From Sipunculus nudus (Eukaryota; Annelida; Sipuncula; Golfingiida; Sipunculidae), in assembly GCA_026874595.1 (NCBI GenBank), contig CM049318.1:21675456-21739455 (forward strand): a stretch of DNA of 64,000 nucleotides, given 5' to 3'. Under the pieces are notes generated by a model, which was not told the DNA's origin, searched no databases, and worked only from the letters and a program-made list of their open reading frames with translations. Both the position numbers and the translations under genes were made by a program. Below, piece after piece: positions 34,240-46,239 of the stretch (positions are counted from its first letter, which is position 1; each line of letters opens with the position of its first letter).

Positions 34240-35300
34240 TCGTGTGCATTGTGATATCCTAGGTAGGCTAGGTGACGCAACGAGCCCGTGTACACGACGA
34301 CATATAAGGGGTGTGAAAGATTATGCATCCAGCTACTTAGAAACACATATCACCCAGATCATTTGCGCACAGGTATCTGTGATTTTATTATCATTGTGCT
34401 TATATCTTAGTATTTATTATCAGCAGAACAGCAACGAGTTGCTAAATGTTGGTCAAACGAGGACATATAAAAGAAAAAAAAACATGTTACCTGTCAAGAA
34501 GCTTTTAATCTATGGTGAATATGACTGCCCAGGAAGATATGAGCCATCTTATCTGCAGCCTCATTGATTAATGCACCGACTAGTGATGTGTATAACTGCG
34601 TGTATAACCACGATCATACCCATTTAGTACTTCAGACTTTTTTTTATACGCCTCGATCTTATTTTGACACGATCGAAGAGCAGCTGCTGTATGCTGTGCT
34701 TGCTTATTTAAGGCGTTCCAACAGAGTAATAGTAATCTTTTAGAAATCCAGAATGTCAGAGAGCAGTTATTCTCGACCAAGACTGAAGTAACTGGGATAC
34801 TTCAGTCTTGAAACAGGTATTCAATGTAATCATCAGAGGTGCAAAATATGCGTCAAGCAAATTAAATTTACGCGACCTAAACATGACAAGAGAGTGTAAA
34901 TGATGTATCATTTCCCTTCCATGGATATCTTATAACAATTTCGGATCTTTGCCGTGATATTTGAAACAGTTTACAGCCTTATTTTACAACCCAGAGTGGG
35001 CTTTCATATCGTGATCTATCTCTTGCAAGCCGTTTTCCTATTGGCCAGTGTCTCACAACAGTCTGCCTCATTTGAATGGAAATGATGACAATAAACGCCA
35101 GTACTCTAAAACACGGAAGTTTACCAGATAATAAAAAAAAGGTCCGATCACTGCCGTAAACAGTGAATAAACGATCTTTGAGATAAATGCTTGTTACTGT
35201 AATTCAACGTCAGGTCCTATAATCAGGGAGCAGTCTGAGACAAAATCCGACGGGTATTCGATTATTCTGTTTCGATGCTAGAACTTTTTCTGTGGAGCAG
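34240..35300. repeat. duplicated spacer block, copy 1 of 3
   Basis: Shares long stretches with 44380-45200 and 46240-47350, for example GTGTATAACCACGATCATACCCAT, GATTAATGCACCGA, GACGACATATAA and AGGCGTT.CAACAGAGTA. No coding frame is kept between the copies. It is part of the tandem segmental duplication that separates the receptor genes. Confidence 0.7.
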
Positions 35301-36036
35301 TTAAGGGGTATAGGCGGAATTAAGCAAGATTACTTCCAGAATCACTAATAACAGAATAGAATTTCAACACATGCTATAGTTACAGTTAGCATGGATGAAC
35401 TTTCAAATGAGCAGCTATACTTGCGGCATGTTGAATCGAATTAAGATTTTCATGGGTCGCGGAGAAATTAGCACACGAGCCGTTTGACAGTTGATGGGTA
35501 AACACAGTTCTGTAATATGTGTCACTCTCTACAATCATATTCGTATCTCAACCCATTCATTGATCCCGAACAGCAGAGGGATACTCCTGTTACATAGTAA
35601 TATATTCAAACACAGGTCCTCAAGAGAAAAAAACAAACAGGAAATTGCAGCAAACATTCAATCTTCCTAATTGTGCCTTAAAAACATCTCACGTAAATTA
35701 TTAAAAAATAATTCAAAGCCTATCCTTTTAAAAGTTATGAAAATTACACGAAAAACTATTCAGTTGGTATTGCTTCTTATTGATGTGACACTACATAATG
35801 CTATTAATATGATTAGAAAGGCGTAAAGCCTGTGTGTGGAAAAGCTTACAAATCTTCAATGCACTCTTTTGTAGATGCTGACTTTGTTTTTCCTTATTCC
35901 TAAGTACACATCTGTTGAAGACCTATGTAAAATACCAGAGCAATTAACTACACTGACTATCTTTCTATAGATTCACAGGCTTTGATCTCGCCTTAAATGC
36001 ATGGTATCATACACTCATAGTGGTCATAACTCTTGA

Positions 36037-36212
36037 TCACAAAAAAATAAGGATAAACTGAACTTGGTGTTTAACGATATGTCGTCACCACGGAAATGTA
36101 AACACCATTGAATGTAAGTTGTCCAACATAGTACGTTTTGTTGGTGGTTTGTGTTCATAATGATTCGCGTTATATCAGGGGATCTCTCTCTTTCCCAGAA
36201 CTTTCTCCTTCT
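36037..36212 (-). other. conserved block, possible alternative 3' exon
   Basis: After an excellent acceptor (TCGTTTTATTTCAG) the minus strand reads RRRKFWERERSPDITRI, then WCLHFRGDDISLNTK. The duplicate at 47710-47874 reads GRRKFCKRERSPDMTPL and WCLHFNGVDIYFNTK, with a net two-codon, frame-keeping length difference. It lies beyond the stop of the tail exon of copy C, so it is either an alternative last exon or conserved 3' flank. Confidence 0.3.
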
Positions 36213-36379
36213 CTGAAATAAAACGATAAAACAGCAATAAGTTTGCATACAGTAAGGCATTGGACCCCCCTCCCCCAAATGTTCTTTATACAACAACACG
36301 ACAAAATTAATTACTGTAGCAAAAAATGTGATCTGATTTACTCAATCGCATACTAGGTGCCTTAATCCGTGTTCTCCAT

Positions 36380-36717
36380 AATGGGGTACCTTTGAACAAG
36401 GTTATTGTTATTTACGGTAACTCCCGCTTTTGCTTACCAGCGCCATCTTGCGTTTATTTAGTGAAACACATAACGTTTGAGTAAGGCATTAAACTGGCTA
36501 ATTCCTTTTTATATTCTTATACATTTTTAGTGGAATTGTCAACAGGAATACATAGCTTCACTAGATTGCGTTGAAATATGATTAATGTTAACATTTAATC
36601 GAAAAGATAGATATCTTAAACTTCTAAATCGTTCAAAGTTTGATCACTAGATGGCGCTGATAAGTAAATGCGGGAGTTACCGTAAATAACAATAATCTTG
36701 TTCAAAGGTACCCCATT
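36380..36717. mobile_element. MITE with about 70-bp terminal inverted repeats
   Basis: The left end, AATGGGGTACCTTTGAACAA, and the inverse of the right end match over about 70 bp with few differences (including GTTATTTACGGTAACTCCCGC and a GCGCCATCT box). The 338-bp element has no coding potential. Target-site duplications are not clear. The equivalent position of copy D (near 47.96 kb) lacks it, so it inserted after the duplication. Confidence 0.8.
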
Positions 36718-37028
36718 CTTTTATTTATTCTTATTTTTCTGCGACTTGTCGCACTCTGTATGGCAGGCTTTATACTTCTCACCAATTAAGAAACTGATTT
36801 TATGATAAAGAATGTTGTCTCTTAAACACATAAAAAACTTTTTATAAAGACAATTTTGTCCGGTTTTCGCAGTCTCTGATGGTGTGCCTGAACCCATGTC
36901 TGCCATAACTTTTTACTCTTTATAAGTCTCTCTCCGGTTAGAAACTGAAATCATAATAATCAACATGACACGTGTCTGAACCAGCGGAAACAGTGCACGG
37001 TATATACTATATCCAATGAATAAGAAAC

Positions 37029-37131
37029 CTACGCGTCATATCCTAAGTCCCCACTCACAAACGTCATTGAGCCATTCAGTTCTTGTTTATATTTTAGAGC
37101 TGTGTCTGCTATTGACGTTTTCAAAGTGTTC
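37029..37131 (-). pseudogene. copy C, cytoplasmic tail exon
   Basis: Entered in phase 2 after ACTTATTTGTAG and ending at TAG. It reads NTLKTSIADTALKYKQEL then NGSMTFVSGDLGYDA. The copy D exon (48215-48323) matches closely in protein, with ADTALKYKQELNGSMTF identical. The exon itself is open, but upstream exons of copy C carry nonsense codons. Confidence 0.65.
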
Positions 37132-37663
37132 CTACAAATAAGTTGTCTGAGAACATTAACACTTAAAAGATCAGAATGGTTGGATGTACATCTAAGGATT
37201 ATAAAAATAACTTGTGGGAGGTTTATAAATCCACTGCCCTTGAGAATGTATGTAGAAATATGTCCGATAAAAATAGTATTCCTTAGCATGAATACATTTT
37301 CAATATGTAAGATTTTCCTCCATCTTTCTGTCTGATATGTAAGCCCAAATTGTACAAACACCCAGTACATTAGTTATATTGGGGCTTCATATTTATGTAC
37401 TATCAGTGTTTTGTTAATATGATATTTTGCGAGAAAAGATTATTTAGTTCTCGATTAATATAATCATATATTGGAAAATTGGATATTAAGAATAAAAGTA
37501 TATACCGACAAACTGTTTGCATGGGCAGGTTTACTTTAAATTACTGTGATACTTGAGAAGAATATTAGTAGTAATAAACTGAAATGTGAAATGTGGTGTT
37601 CTGAACTAACGGAGTGCTCCTGTGTGTAAATTATATGTATATCTGATGACATGTTCTGCTCAC

Positions 37664-37769
37664 ATTGAAGACGGTTGTGATGGTTTTCGTTTATTTTTCT
37701 TTGCCCAGCAATAGATGACTATGCCCAGGATAATCAGTCCAACAGCGACAGCACAAATGATGGCAGCAA
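37664..37769 (-). pseudogene. copy C, transmembrane exon
   Basis: 106 nt, phase 1 in and phase 2 out (TCAAT|GTGAGC). It reads AAIICAVAVGLIILGIVIYC, then WAKKNKRKPSQPSS: a single hydrophobic helix plus a basic stop-transfer cluster, hence type I topology. Very similar to copy D 49063-49165. Confidence 0.75.
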
Positions 37770-38160
37770 CTGAAATGTTAAATCTCATGCAAAATCATGC
37801 AAACTGCAGCTACACAATATGCACCCAGCACACTTTTTACATAAAACCGCCACAGGTGTAAATGCTATCCTTATAATGACTGTTAATTGATGGAATAAAG
37901 GTATGAAAAATCAGTAATTGACAATTGACACCAGAACAAGGATGTGATAGGTATCCTGATTACTAGATTAATCATTGCATTGATTTCAAGGAAGGTACAA
38001 CGCTGAACCAAGCCACCTTCCTAACCAATAAAAATATGGCGGGCACTGGAAAGTTACCATATTACTTGCATCGCCCTTACATATATACATATTTACAAAC
38101 ATTATAGAGATATTATGAGTGATAACGACACACCAATTTATCTATCTAATACCAAATTAC

Positions 38161-38660
38161 CTATTATACCGAATTCAATAGGTTCATAGGGGACACCTGT
38201 GGAATTAACATAAAAATGAAAATGCCACTGGAGTAATCATTACGTTGTTTTCAAGAAAACTACAGCGCTAAATCAAGCCACCTTCCAAACCCGATGTAAA
38301 TGTTGAGGGCACTGAAAAGGTACTAAATTACATATATTCATCTCACATATATACGTATTAACAAGTATTATAAAGTTCTTACAGTGGTATATATGGTCAG
38401 AACTACATACCAAGTTATCTATCAACTAATATATTACCTCTTTTAGCGAATCCATGGGAATCCTGAGAGATATCTGTTGACAAATATAAATAAACATGGA
38501 AATAAACCTCAAGGACATAGACTTTAATAATATACGACATAATTATGACTAGAAATTGCGATGTAGATACCTAGCTAAATGCGGATATTCATTGGCAATA
38601 AATCACACGTACACGTTGTAGGTCTCGCTGTAGTCTGAGGAAGATTTCGGATGGTCTTGG
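38161..38660 (-). pseudogene. copy C, three stalk micro-exons
   Basis: Exons at 38161-38196 (GVPYEPIEFGII), 38438-38473 (DISQDSHGFAKR) and about 38615-38660 (AKTIRNLPQTTARPT). The first two are 36-nt, phase-1 symmetric and paralogous to each other: the second and the copy D exon (GVPKDPHGFGIR) share DxHGF. The third has a two-base insertion and a changed donor (AC|GTGTAC) compared with copy D (CTG|GTATGT), breaking the frame. Confidence 0.55.
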
Positions 38661-39529
38661 CTATTGGCAGAAAAATGAACCTGAGTCAGACAGACATTAA
38701 ATATGTGGCATAAGGCGAAAAAGTCTCGTCCACTTTTCATTGTAAGGTATGGGTAAATTTAAATATGAATGATAAATTAGTTTTATAATTTCTGAAACCA
38801 CCAAAAGCGTACCTGAAATAATGAATACTAGCAATTCTACCTCAATTGTAACAGCATTGGCATGCAGCATTAAGATCTCATCATTATGATGTATAAATAA
38901 AAAATTATAATGGTGTAACAATAATCCTCATAACATGCATACGATTAGAAAACTACAGTTTACGGATTTACAGGACCGCGTACGGACTTAAGAATCCCTT
39001 TGCAATACGGTGGGGTGCGATATTTTAGTAATAGGAATTAATACTTGCGTATGTACCTTTGTTAAAGTACTATGGCAAATGATGATACCAACAAAACTTA
39101 ACCACTCTTCAATCTCTGATTCCCCCGAACGTAACCACAAATATTTATTAATCATTGTTTTTGTTGGGTTTGTTTAGGTTTGCTGAGTAAAGCCTATAAT
39201 CCTTATATGTAACTAAAAACAGATACTCTTTGTCCTTGTTTTATATGTATGACTTGCATACCACTTCATGTGAACACCGTAAAATAATATTAAGTAAAAA
39301 TTAATCCTTGTACAGGAACAGGTTATTCCACCAAGGCATTATGGGATCTTAACCATATATTAAGGTATAGAAGCCCACATTAAGAAACTCACGTAGTCGT
39401 GTGTAACATGTAAATGTCTAAAAACATAGATTTAGTGACTCACGTGGCGGTTTGTAACATGTCAATGTATATAAGCGCTGACATTGGAAAATAATTATGA
39501 ATACTTGCTTAACATATATTAACACTTAC

Positions 39530-39559
39530 CTGCGATAGCGTTTGGTACTGTACTCTCTA
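39530..39559 (-). pseudogene. copy C, first stalk micro-exon
   Basis: A 30-nt phase-1 exon between TTTTCTTAACAG and CGCAG|GTAAGT, reading VESTVPNAIAG with the split codon. Good splice signals at both ends. Confidence 0.5.
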
Positions 39560-39960
39560 CTGTTAAGAAAATGAGAACATGGGAATCAAATTTAGATAAT
39601 GATGAATGGATAATGTTGGGATACAATGTGACCTCACTAAAACTGTTTCGAAAAGTATAGTTTAGTTGACTAATAACGCCACATTAGAAATCTTGATGAA
39701 ATTAACATTAGAAAAGTGATGCTTGATAGGTGCGTATTTTAGAAAAGTTATATTTACATAACCACTTGTATATATTATAATACTAATATAGATTAAAATA
39801 CTTAAATTATTTTATTTCAACATGAATAATCCAAAGAGTCATATGCCAAACAAAATCCAGAAATAACAGGAATTATAACATACATAAATTCACTTGTAAA
39901 TGACTTAGTGTGTGTGTGTGTGTGTGTAAAACTGGTTGCATATGACCATTCGAAGCTCAC

Positions 39961-40113
39961 CTTGTTTAGATATCATGCAAATCACGGAATGTCTGTCAGC
40001 ACAGGAAGTTGTTTTCCAACCGACTGACTTAGACTGCTTCTCAAATGTAACACAGCGTGGTCCATATAAAGGTTGCTGTGGTAACCATCTTGCTATTGTC
40101 AGTGATCGAGGAT
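39961..40113 (-). pseudogene. copy C, second CTLD C-terminal exon (open)
   Basis: 153 nt, same length and phase as in gene A and copy B: DPRSLTIARWLPQQPLYGP, RCVTFEKQ, GWKTTSCADRHSVICMISK, donor AACAAG|GTGAGC. A (TG)n tract lies about 35 bp into the downstream intron. Open, but part of a gene with nonsense codons elsewhere. Confidence 0.75.
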
Positions 40114-40722
40114 CTACAGATAAAATCAGAGGCACTGTGAAATAAATCCATTGGATGACCATTGTGACATTTTAAATATTTAACTCTAATGTCAAGCATT
40201 GAACATTCTCTCCTATCGACCAACAGTGGAACCAAATATGGGACTCAAATAATAACACTAGAATAAGGACAAGCCTGTTATGTAGTTATAATTGTGATAG
40301 CAGTCAGTTGTTAACAGAAGAACTTAAAACGGTTGGCCCGCCAAAATGCTCAGAAAAAAATATTTACTTGCTGTATATATGTAAATTGGGAAATGTATAA
40401 GAAACGTATGAGAATATCCTGAACAAACTGATTATGTTTTTTTTTTCTCAGTGTATTTGAAAGAAGCATGCTGTCCTCCGGCATGGATTGTGTTTATGCC
40501 ACAGATACGAATTAAAGAGCCAGCAAGAAAAAAACCCTTTTCAATGGTGTTTATTTCTACAATTTCGTCCTGGAAGTAAAGAACTAATACATTGAACAGG
40601 AAATTCACCAAGACGTCAGAATGGCATTATCAAAACACATTGTGATAGTTTCTTGTATTTTAACTTGTGATACCCGTAATATTAACTCTCATCTATGATT
40701 ATTAAAGAAGTCAAGGACCCAC

Positions 40723-40989
40723 CTTCGTTGCGTTGATGGACCATCCACTCTTCCTTTCTAAGGCCGATCCAGAAGAAAATACACAGTGGTAAAGTTGGTA
40801 TTTGGTTTTTAGTTTTTACAAATTATTCTATTTTGTCTGTGGTGTTCAATTTTGGTAATGAAGCATTCATCGTCAGACACTGGAATCGGGCATCATACTA
40901 GTTCTCTACTCCACATTTGAAAGAAAATACGATGGAATCTACTTCAAAACAATACCATTGATGATTTCCTTGGCAGTCTTGTATTGAGC
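40723..40989 (-). pseudogene. copy C, second CTLD N-terminal exon with two stops
   Basis: 267 nt between TTTTTGACAG and GAAG|GTGGGT. It reads VFSFKCGVEN, stop (TAG where gene A has TGG of NWYDARF), YDARFQCLTMNASLPKLNTT, DKIE, stop (TAA where gene A has GAA), FVKTKNQIP, FFWIGLRKEEWMV. Two nonsense codons make this copy non-functional as a full-length CTLD. Confidence 0.75.
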
Positions 40990-41376
40990 CTGTCAAAAAT
41001 ATCATAAAAGTAACCTCATTTTTCGGGTAGGAATGGTGAAAACAACTGAACTTCTGTTACCAACTATATGCATATAATTTTCTATTGCAAACGATTAAAG
41101 TTATACAACCTACGGAGCACATCTTCCCCAAGAGAGAAAATCAATGTTACATGTAGATTAAAAAGATGGATAAATTACGCAAGTTTGACGTAAAAATTAC
41201 GAAAAAAGTATTTGGACACCACAGATATTTTATAATATAAAAAGCCGATATATCAATATATTTTCAAGAAAGGACCCTTATGTGATAGAACTATAAGGGT
41301 TTAAGCAAAACGCGGACAAACATCTGATGGACAAAAAATAAAGATGTAATTTATGTCAGTAAGGTAATTGGTTTAC

Positions 41377-41508
41377 CTGTATGTTGTCAGATAACACCTT
41401 CCAGGTCACTGCCGTAGTCGCAACTCTTTGGATGTATAGTCTTCGATGGTGAAGATATCCCGGCGCATACTCTGGCCCCTGTTCTTTTTTCAGTCCCAAG
41501 TGGTGTAT
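41377..41508 (-). pseudogene. copy C, first CTLD C-terminal exon with a stop
   Basis: 132 nt, identical length to gene A. It reads RTGARVCAGISSPSK, SCDYGSDLEGVI, then TGA at 41387-41389 where gene A has TGT (the last conserved Cys of VVCQ). Splice sites ATCCTGCAG and ATACAG|GTAAAC are kept. Confidence 0.7.
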
Positions 41509-41948
41509 CTGCAGGATGTATAAAAAAGATAGGCACATTAATGACTTGACCTGCACAAACTATTGTTTTAATAGCACATTACATGGCGTGTTTCGAAAGT
41601 GTTCCCACTAATATTTATTTTGTTTAATTTGGTTTAACATTTCTGTTCCGATTACGTTTTTCCGTTCAAGTGGTTTAGTCACTGGCTTTATAAAAATGCT
41701 TAAAACTGATGTTTTAAATATGTATCACCGTAGTGACCTGTACAACAAGGATTTTATAACCTTAGACATACTGTTCTTTAAGGCTTTTAACAGGGTTTAA
41801 AAGATATTAATCTCTATTTAATCAATAGATTCAATTAATACCTCTATTAATATACATTTTCGAAATGTTAAATATGGTGTCTACATACAGGACCTGAATT
41901 ATATCTCGACGTCTTACAAAGTATTAATCGGGTCACAGATACATATAC

Positions 41949-42173
41949 CTTTATCTCAGTCTACCCAGGTCCAGTTGACTAGATTGATGATATTTATTTC
42001 CATCCAAATTGACTGAATATCTCTCAGAAGCATTAGCTCCTCTAAAACCGTGCTATCCGTTCTGTCATCAGGGAGAAGGCCAGCAGAGAATGATTCACAG
42101 TGACTTTTGGCCTGCTCATAAGTCATATTCAATTTCACTGACGTGTTACTAACTTCATATCCATCAAGATAAC
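41949..42173 (-). pseudogene. copy C, first CTLD N-terminal exon with a stop
   Basis: 225 nt, identical length to gene A. It reads NMTYEQAKSHCESFSAGLLP, QSIWMEINIINLVNWTWVD, then TGA at 41956-41958 where gene A has GGA (of TDGE). Splice sites TTTTTCAG and AAAG|GTATAT are kept. Confidence 0.75.
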
Positions 42174-42447
42174 CTGAAAAAAATGTAGTTATTATAGTTA
42201 ATAATCCTTCGATATATAGGCTATCATTACCAAGCTTAAGCATCATGAAGTGTGATTGTAAAAAATGTGCTTTCACCTTAAGGATCCTGAGTGAAAGTCT
42301 AAAAGTCGGCAGTTAAAACCAAAAACATGTCTTTCATTATATATAAATACACGCACAGAACATCTTGACATTTACAATGGAATTCCAACGTTGACTACGA
42401 ACATACTGTGATACAGCTAGTTATCAGATAATTATATCCACCCGTTT

Positions 42448-42448
<1 letters not shown>

Positions 42449-42514
<66 letters not shown>
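42449..42514. repeat. (TA)n microsatellite in copy C intron 1
   Basis: About 66 bp of AT/TA dinucleotides with one phase slip, ending five bases from the exon 1 donor at 42519. Same position as the tract in copy B. Confidence 0.9.
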
Positions 42515-42518
<4 letters not shown>

Positions 42519-42519
42519 C

Positions 42520-42562
42520 CTGGATGTAGAACCAGCGTAAGTGTAATAATTGGTACCTTCAT
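42520..42562 (-). pseudogene. copy C, first coding exon, signal peptide
   Basis: 43 nt from ATG to CCAG|GTAACT, phase 1: MKVPIITLTLVLHP, a short hydrophobic leader. CTTCTGCAG upstream is a likely acceptor from a 5' untranslated exon, whose donor may be GAAG|GTAAGG near 43053. Matches copy D (MAFLLPALIIVCFIHP) in length class and phase. Confidence 0.6.
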
Positions 42563-43043
42563 CGTATTAAAGCCCTTACAAAGTCTGCAGAAGCAAAATT
42601 GGAACGAATTTATTAATAAAATGCTCTGTGCCAACAAACATATGCAGGGTTCGGACAGTCTAATAAGATGATCGGAAGAACACAGACATCTGTCCATATT
42701 CTGGTTAGTATTATGTTATCATAATAAATATGCAAAATTCAGAGATTCACTCTGGTAATTCCGTGATTAATCAAAAATTAATATAAAAACATTCAACATG
42801 AATAACATAAATTTTGTTTCGCGTCAAACCAATGTAAAACTAAAATTATGCATCGGTTTAACATATATGTCGCGTGTGTTCAGGAGTATCCTGTTTTCCT
42901 TTGTTTAACAGTAGTGTTTATCATGAATATAAAGTTCGCGTTTGCTTCTCTTTAATTTTATTTACTAATCTTTAAGAATGAAACAAATACTTTAGTATAT
43001 TTAGGTCTACTAAGACGAGAAAAGACTGCAAAGAATTCGAACG

Positions 43044-43110
43044 AATCCTTACCTTCTGATACGGTTATGCTGAAAAGACCAATATCAAAGCTGGTGTTTT
43101 CACCAGATGA
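43044..43110 (-). other. copy C, possible 5' untranslated exon
   Basis: The minus strand has CAGAAG|GTAAGGATTC near 43053, a near-consensus donor, and both sides align with copy B near 33.28 kb. No TATA box or transcription start can be assigned with confidence. Confidence 0.3.
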
Positions 43111-44379
43111 GCTCCCATCCTGGCCTAGTCGATAAAGAGTGCTCCATATTCACATGCTGTGACATGTTGTTGAAAGGTCAAATAATATATAATTGTGATG
43201 GGAAATACCGTTAGGAACAATTAATATTATATATATTCACAAACCCACAAAGACATGTATTAAATGTTTCCCACAGAATACACACACAATTATACTGATT
43301 TCCATAACCCTAATGCAAACCTTCCATTAATAGCCACTAAATATGTTAAAGTGGTCAGAGGTCTCGCCAACCTCCGCAAATATTGTAATAAAACGCAAAG
43401 CAATACATTAAATGTTTGTCACGGTTCAACAACTCTGCTTAGTCCTATACCGGTGGCAAAGGGACTGGACAGGGACACAACATACGACCGCACATCACAA
43501 TGCAAAGGTAGCCACTGAATAAAATATGATATTGATATATATTACCTCAAACATTTCATGGATTGTCTTATAGGTTTTCTTTTAACCCCTTAATCCTAAA
43601 AGTACTACAATTATGTACAGAACATTTTGTTTGAAATTGTTGACAGACAAACAATTAACTGTTACACAAAAGCATTCGCGCCATCTGACGGACGTATAAT
43701 AAATGTGATTAAATCTAAGTTGGTCTAAATAAACAAAGGGTTGCACCGAGTCGGCCGATGTCCCGAATCATAGTTCCTGCCAACTTGTGGCTATTGCTGG
43801 CTCCATGGTGTTAATCTCAGTGTCAGTTAAAATTCATATTATATTTGTGTCTACAATGTAGCAATAAAAGACAAAAAACTGTTGTTAGCTATATACAAAA
43901 TGTGATTTCAGAAACGCCCTTCTCTAGTTAGTGTTCGTGTCGGTTACAGACTTGCTTGCACCTAAATCATATAAAATATGGATTGACCATGTTTATTTAC
44001 ATCATGTCTCACCAGAAGGCGTACCAAAACATAGGGCATTAGAGCCTTTGAAGACATACATTGTCTTTTATTTAACCGTAAATACAAGAAAGTATACATG
44101 CGAAAATAACCTTATTTACACATGACTTAATTACTAATTCCATGTTTGTGTTGTACCAGGCTCGTTCGCTCACTTTGCTATAAAAAAGAATAACCACCAT
44201 CCCCCCCCCCCCCCAGTGCAAAATGTCCTCATCTGCATGTTAAACCCTTAGCTAAGGTGTAAACCCGGCACCAATAAAACTCGTCATAAAACACTTGAAA
44301 AGAAACTATAATAACCCCTATCAGAGTATGAGATTTTCCAAAACTGTATAAAAACACACACCGTTAAGGTCTGTCATGT

Positions 44380-45200
44380 CACTGCGCATAGGTAGCCGTG
44401 ATGTTAATACTATAACGGTTGTTACCTGGTTGCTATTGTCGGCAGAATGTCAGAAATGAAAATGGAAATAAAAAACATAATGATACCTGTCAGGAATTGA
44501 TTAACCTAAGTTGTGTATATCCGTAAAGAAATGCATACTGGAGGACCCGATGCTGACGGTACAAAACATAGAAAGTTAAAAACCCGATAAATCAGCCATC
44601 TTAACTTGCTGAAGCCTTGGTGATTCATCCACCGACCAATACGTGTATAACCACGACCATACCCAAGGCCTCTAAACTTTTTTGCAGAGCCTCGAGTATT
44701 GGCTGACACGGTCGAAGCACAGCAGATTGAACTCTTGTCATTGTTGTATGCTCTGGTCAAATACTCAAGGCGTTTATGTACAATAGAGGGAGACAAATTT
44801 TGCGGAATTCCAGCAGTCTAAGACACAAAATCTGAGGAGTATACGACTATTTTGTTCGATGCCTAGAATTTGTCTTCTGGCAACAGTCCATATCACAGGC
44901 AATCACTAAGAAAAGGCGCTGACAATAAGTATGATATGGAGTAAAACATGTCACACACTAATTATATTCGTAATTCAAGCCAAACATTGCGGGAAATGAT
45001 GTGGAGTAACACGTTTCACATACTAATCATATTCGAAATTTCAACCCATTTATATCGGAAAATAATGGATTCCGAGCAGTAGAGGGATTCCACTCTGACA
45101 TAGTAGTACATTCAGGCGCAAGTCCTCAAGAGAAATAACAAAAAGGAAATAATTTATTTAAGGAAAATGGCAGCATACAATTACTTTTCCGTTTGTTAAC
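44380..45200. repeat. duplicated spacer block, copy 2 of 3
   Basis: Aligns with 34240-35300 and 46240-47350: GTGTATAACCACGACCATACCCA, GACACGGTCGAAG, CAAATACTCAAGGCGTT and a CAATAGAGGGAG segment. Non-coding. Confidence 0.7.
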
Positions 45201-45496
45201 GAATCATCTCACCTTTGGGAGATCAGTGTCCTAAAAAGAGCAAATAATGTTTAACGATATGAGGGAGCTGAGTCACTACAAAAGACGGATTTCTGTTGTT
45301 GTCTATACAAGGACTGTTGTATAAGCAACAATCGCTATAATTATGATAATAAATCTAGTGCTGGATATAGACTTGAGCGAACCTCGGTAAATTTTGCATG
45401 TATATATACCTTTTTAATTTAAAACAAGTATCAGTAGAGGGCGTGCCAAAACATTGGGTCATCACTGACTTTTATGCAAAAGGAAAGTATATAAGC

Positions 45497-46140
45497 AAAA
45501 CGAGGGAACCATGGGTCTCGACGCTTAGCTGAATTTTTCTATACGGATATGTTTATAAGCTTTTTCATAATGTGGGTCATGTGTTCAAGTTCAAAACCAA
45601 TCTATCTACCCAAACTGGAGTTATCATCATTAAAAAAAATAATTTTTGAATGGATGGGCCTTGTGACCTTGACATTTGACTTTGTAACCCCTAAATCAAA
45701 CAGAATCTTTCCCGACTGGCAGGTGCACCACATGTGGAAGATGGAAGATTTGAGATGAAAAGTTTGGCTTAAAATGCATCCACAATCATTTTAAAGAAGT
45801 AGGTCCTGTGATCTTAACCTCTGATCTCATGACCCCAAAATCAAAAGTTCTTACTCTGGTGGTAGGCCATATATGCAAAGTTTAAAAACCAATATTTAAA
45901 TCCAACCTGGAATTATCATCTGGAAACAAATATGTGGACAGATGGCATTTGTAACCTTGAAGTTTGACCTTGTGACCCCAATATCAATCATATTCTTCCC
46001 TATTGGTAGGTCAGCTATATAAGCAAGATGGAAGTTTTGGGATGAAAAGTTTGGCTCTTTATGCATCGACAATCTTTCTACATAAGTGGGTCCTGTCACT
46101 TTCACCTTTGACCTCATGTCCTCAAAATCAAAAGAGTTCT
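45497..46140 (+). repeat. dispersed repeat copy with two 290-bp TTTGACC units
   Basis: It opens with GGGAACCATGGGTCTCGACGCTTAGCTGAA, the family 5' motif. Two units of about 290 bp follow (AGATGGAAG at about 45738 and 46027), each with TTTGACCT.GTGACCCC, AAATCAAA and GATGAAAAGTTTGGCT. Open frames inside are not genes. Confidence 0.65.
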
Positions 46141-46239
46141 TGATGTGCTAAAACAATTGTTTCAATTGACTTGCTTATTGATTTATTATTCCTCATCTGG
46201 TTTGCGTTTTTTTAATAGAGTAACCAATCTGCTTAAACC

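Noticed and set aside
36721-36906. 61-residue minus-strand frame as a further exon of copy C
   Set aside because: The matching region of copy D shares some peptide (GSGT.SET.KT) but stops early and the putative acceptor is not conserved; more likely 3' flank.
42395-42697. 100-residue minus-strand frame as a single gene
   Set aside because: It runs through the TA microsatellite; only the short signal peptide exon at 42520-42562 within it is supported.
45549-46117. two open frames on opposite strands
   Set aside because: Both lie in the 290-bp TTTGACC tandem units and show no protein features.
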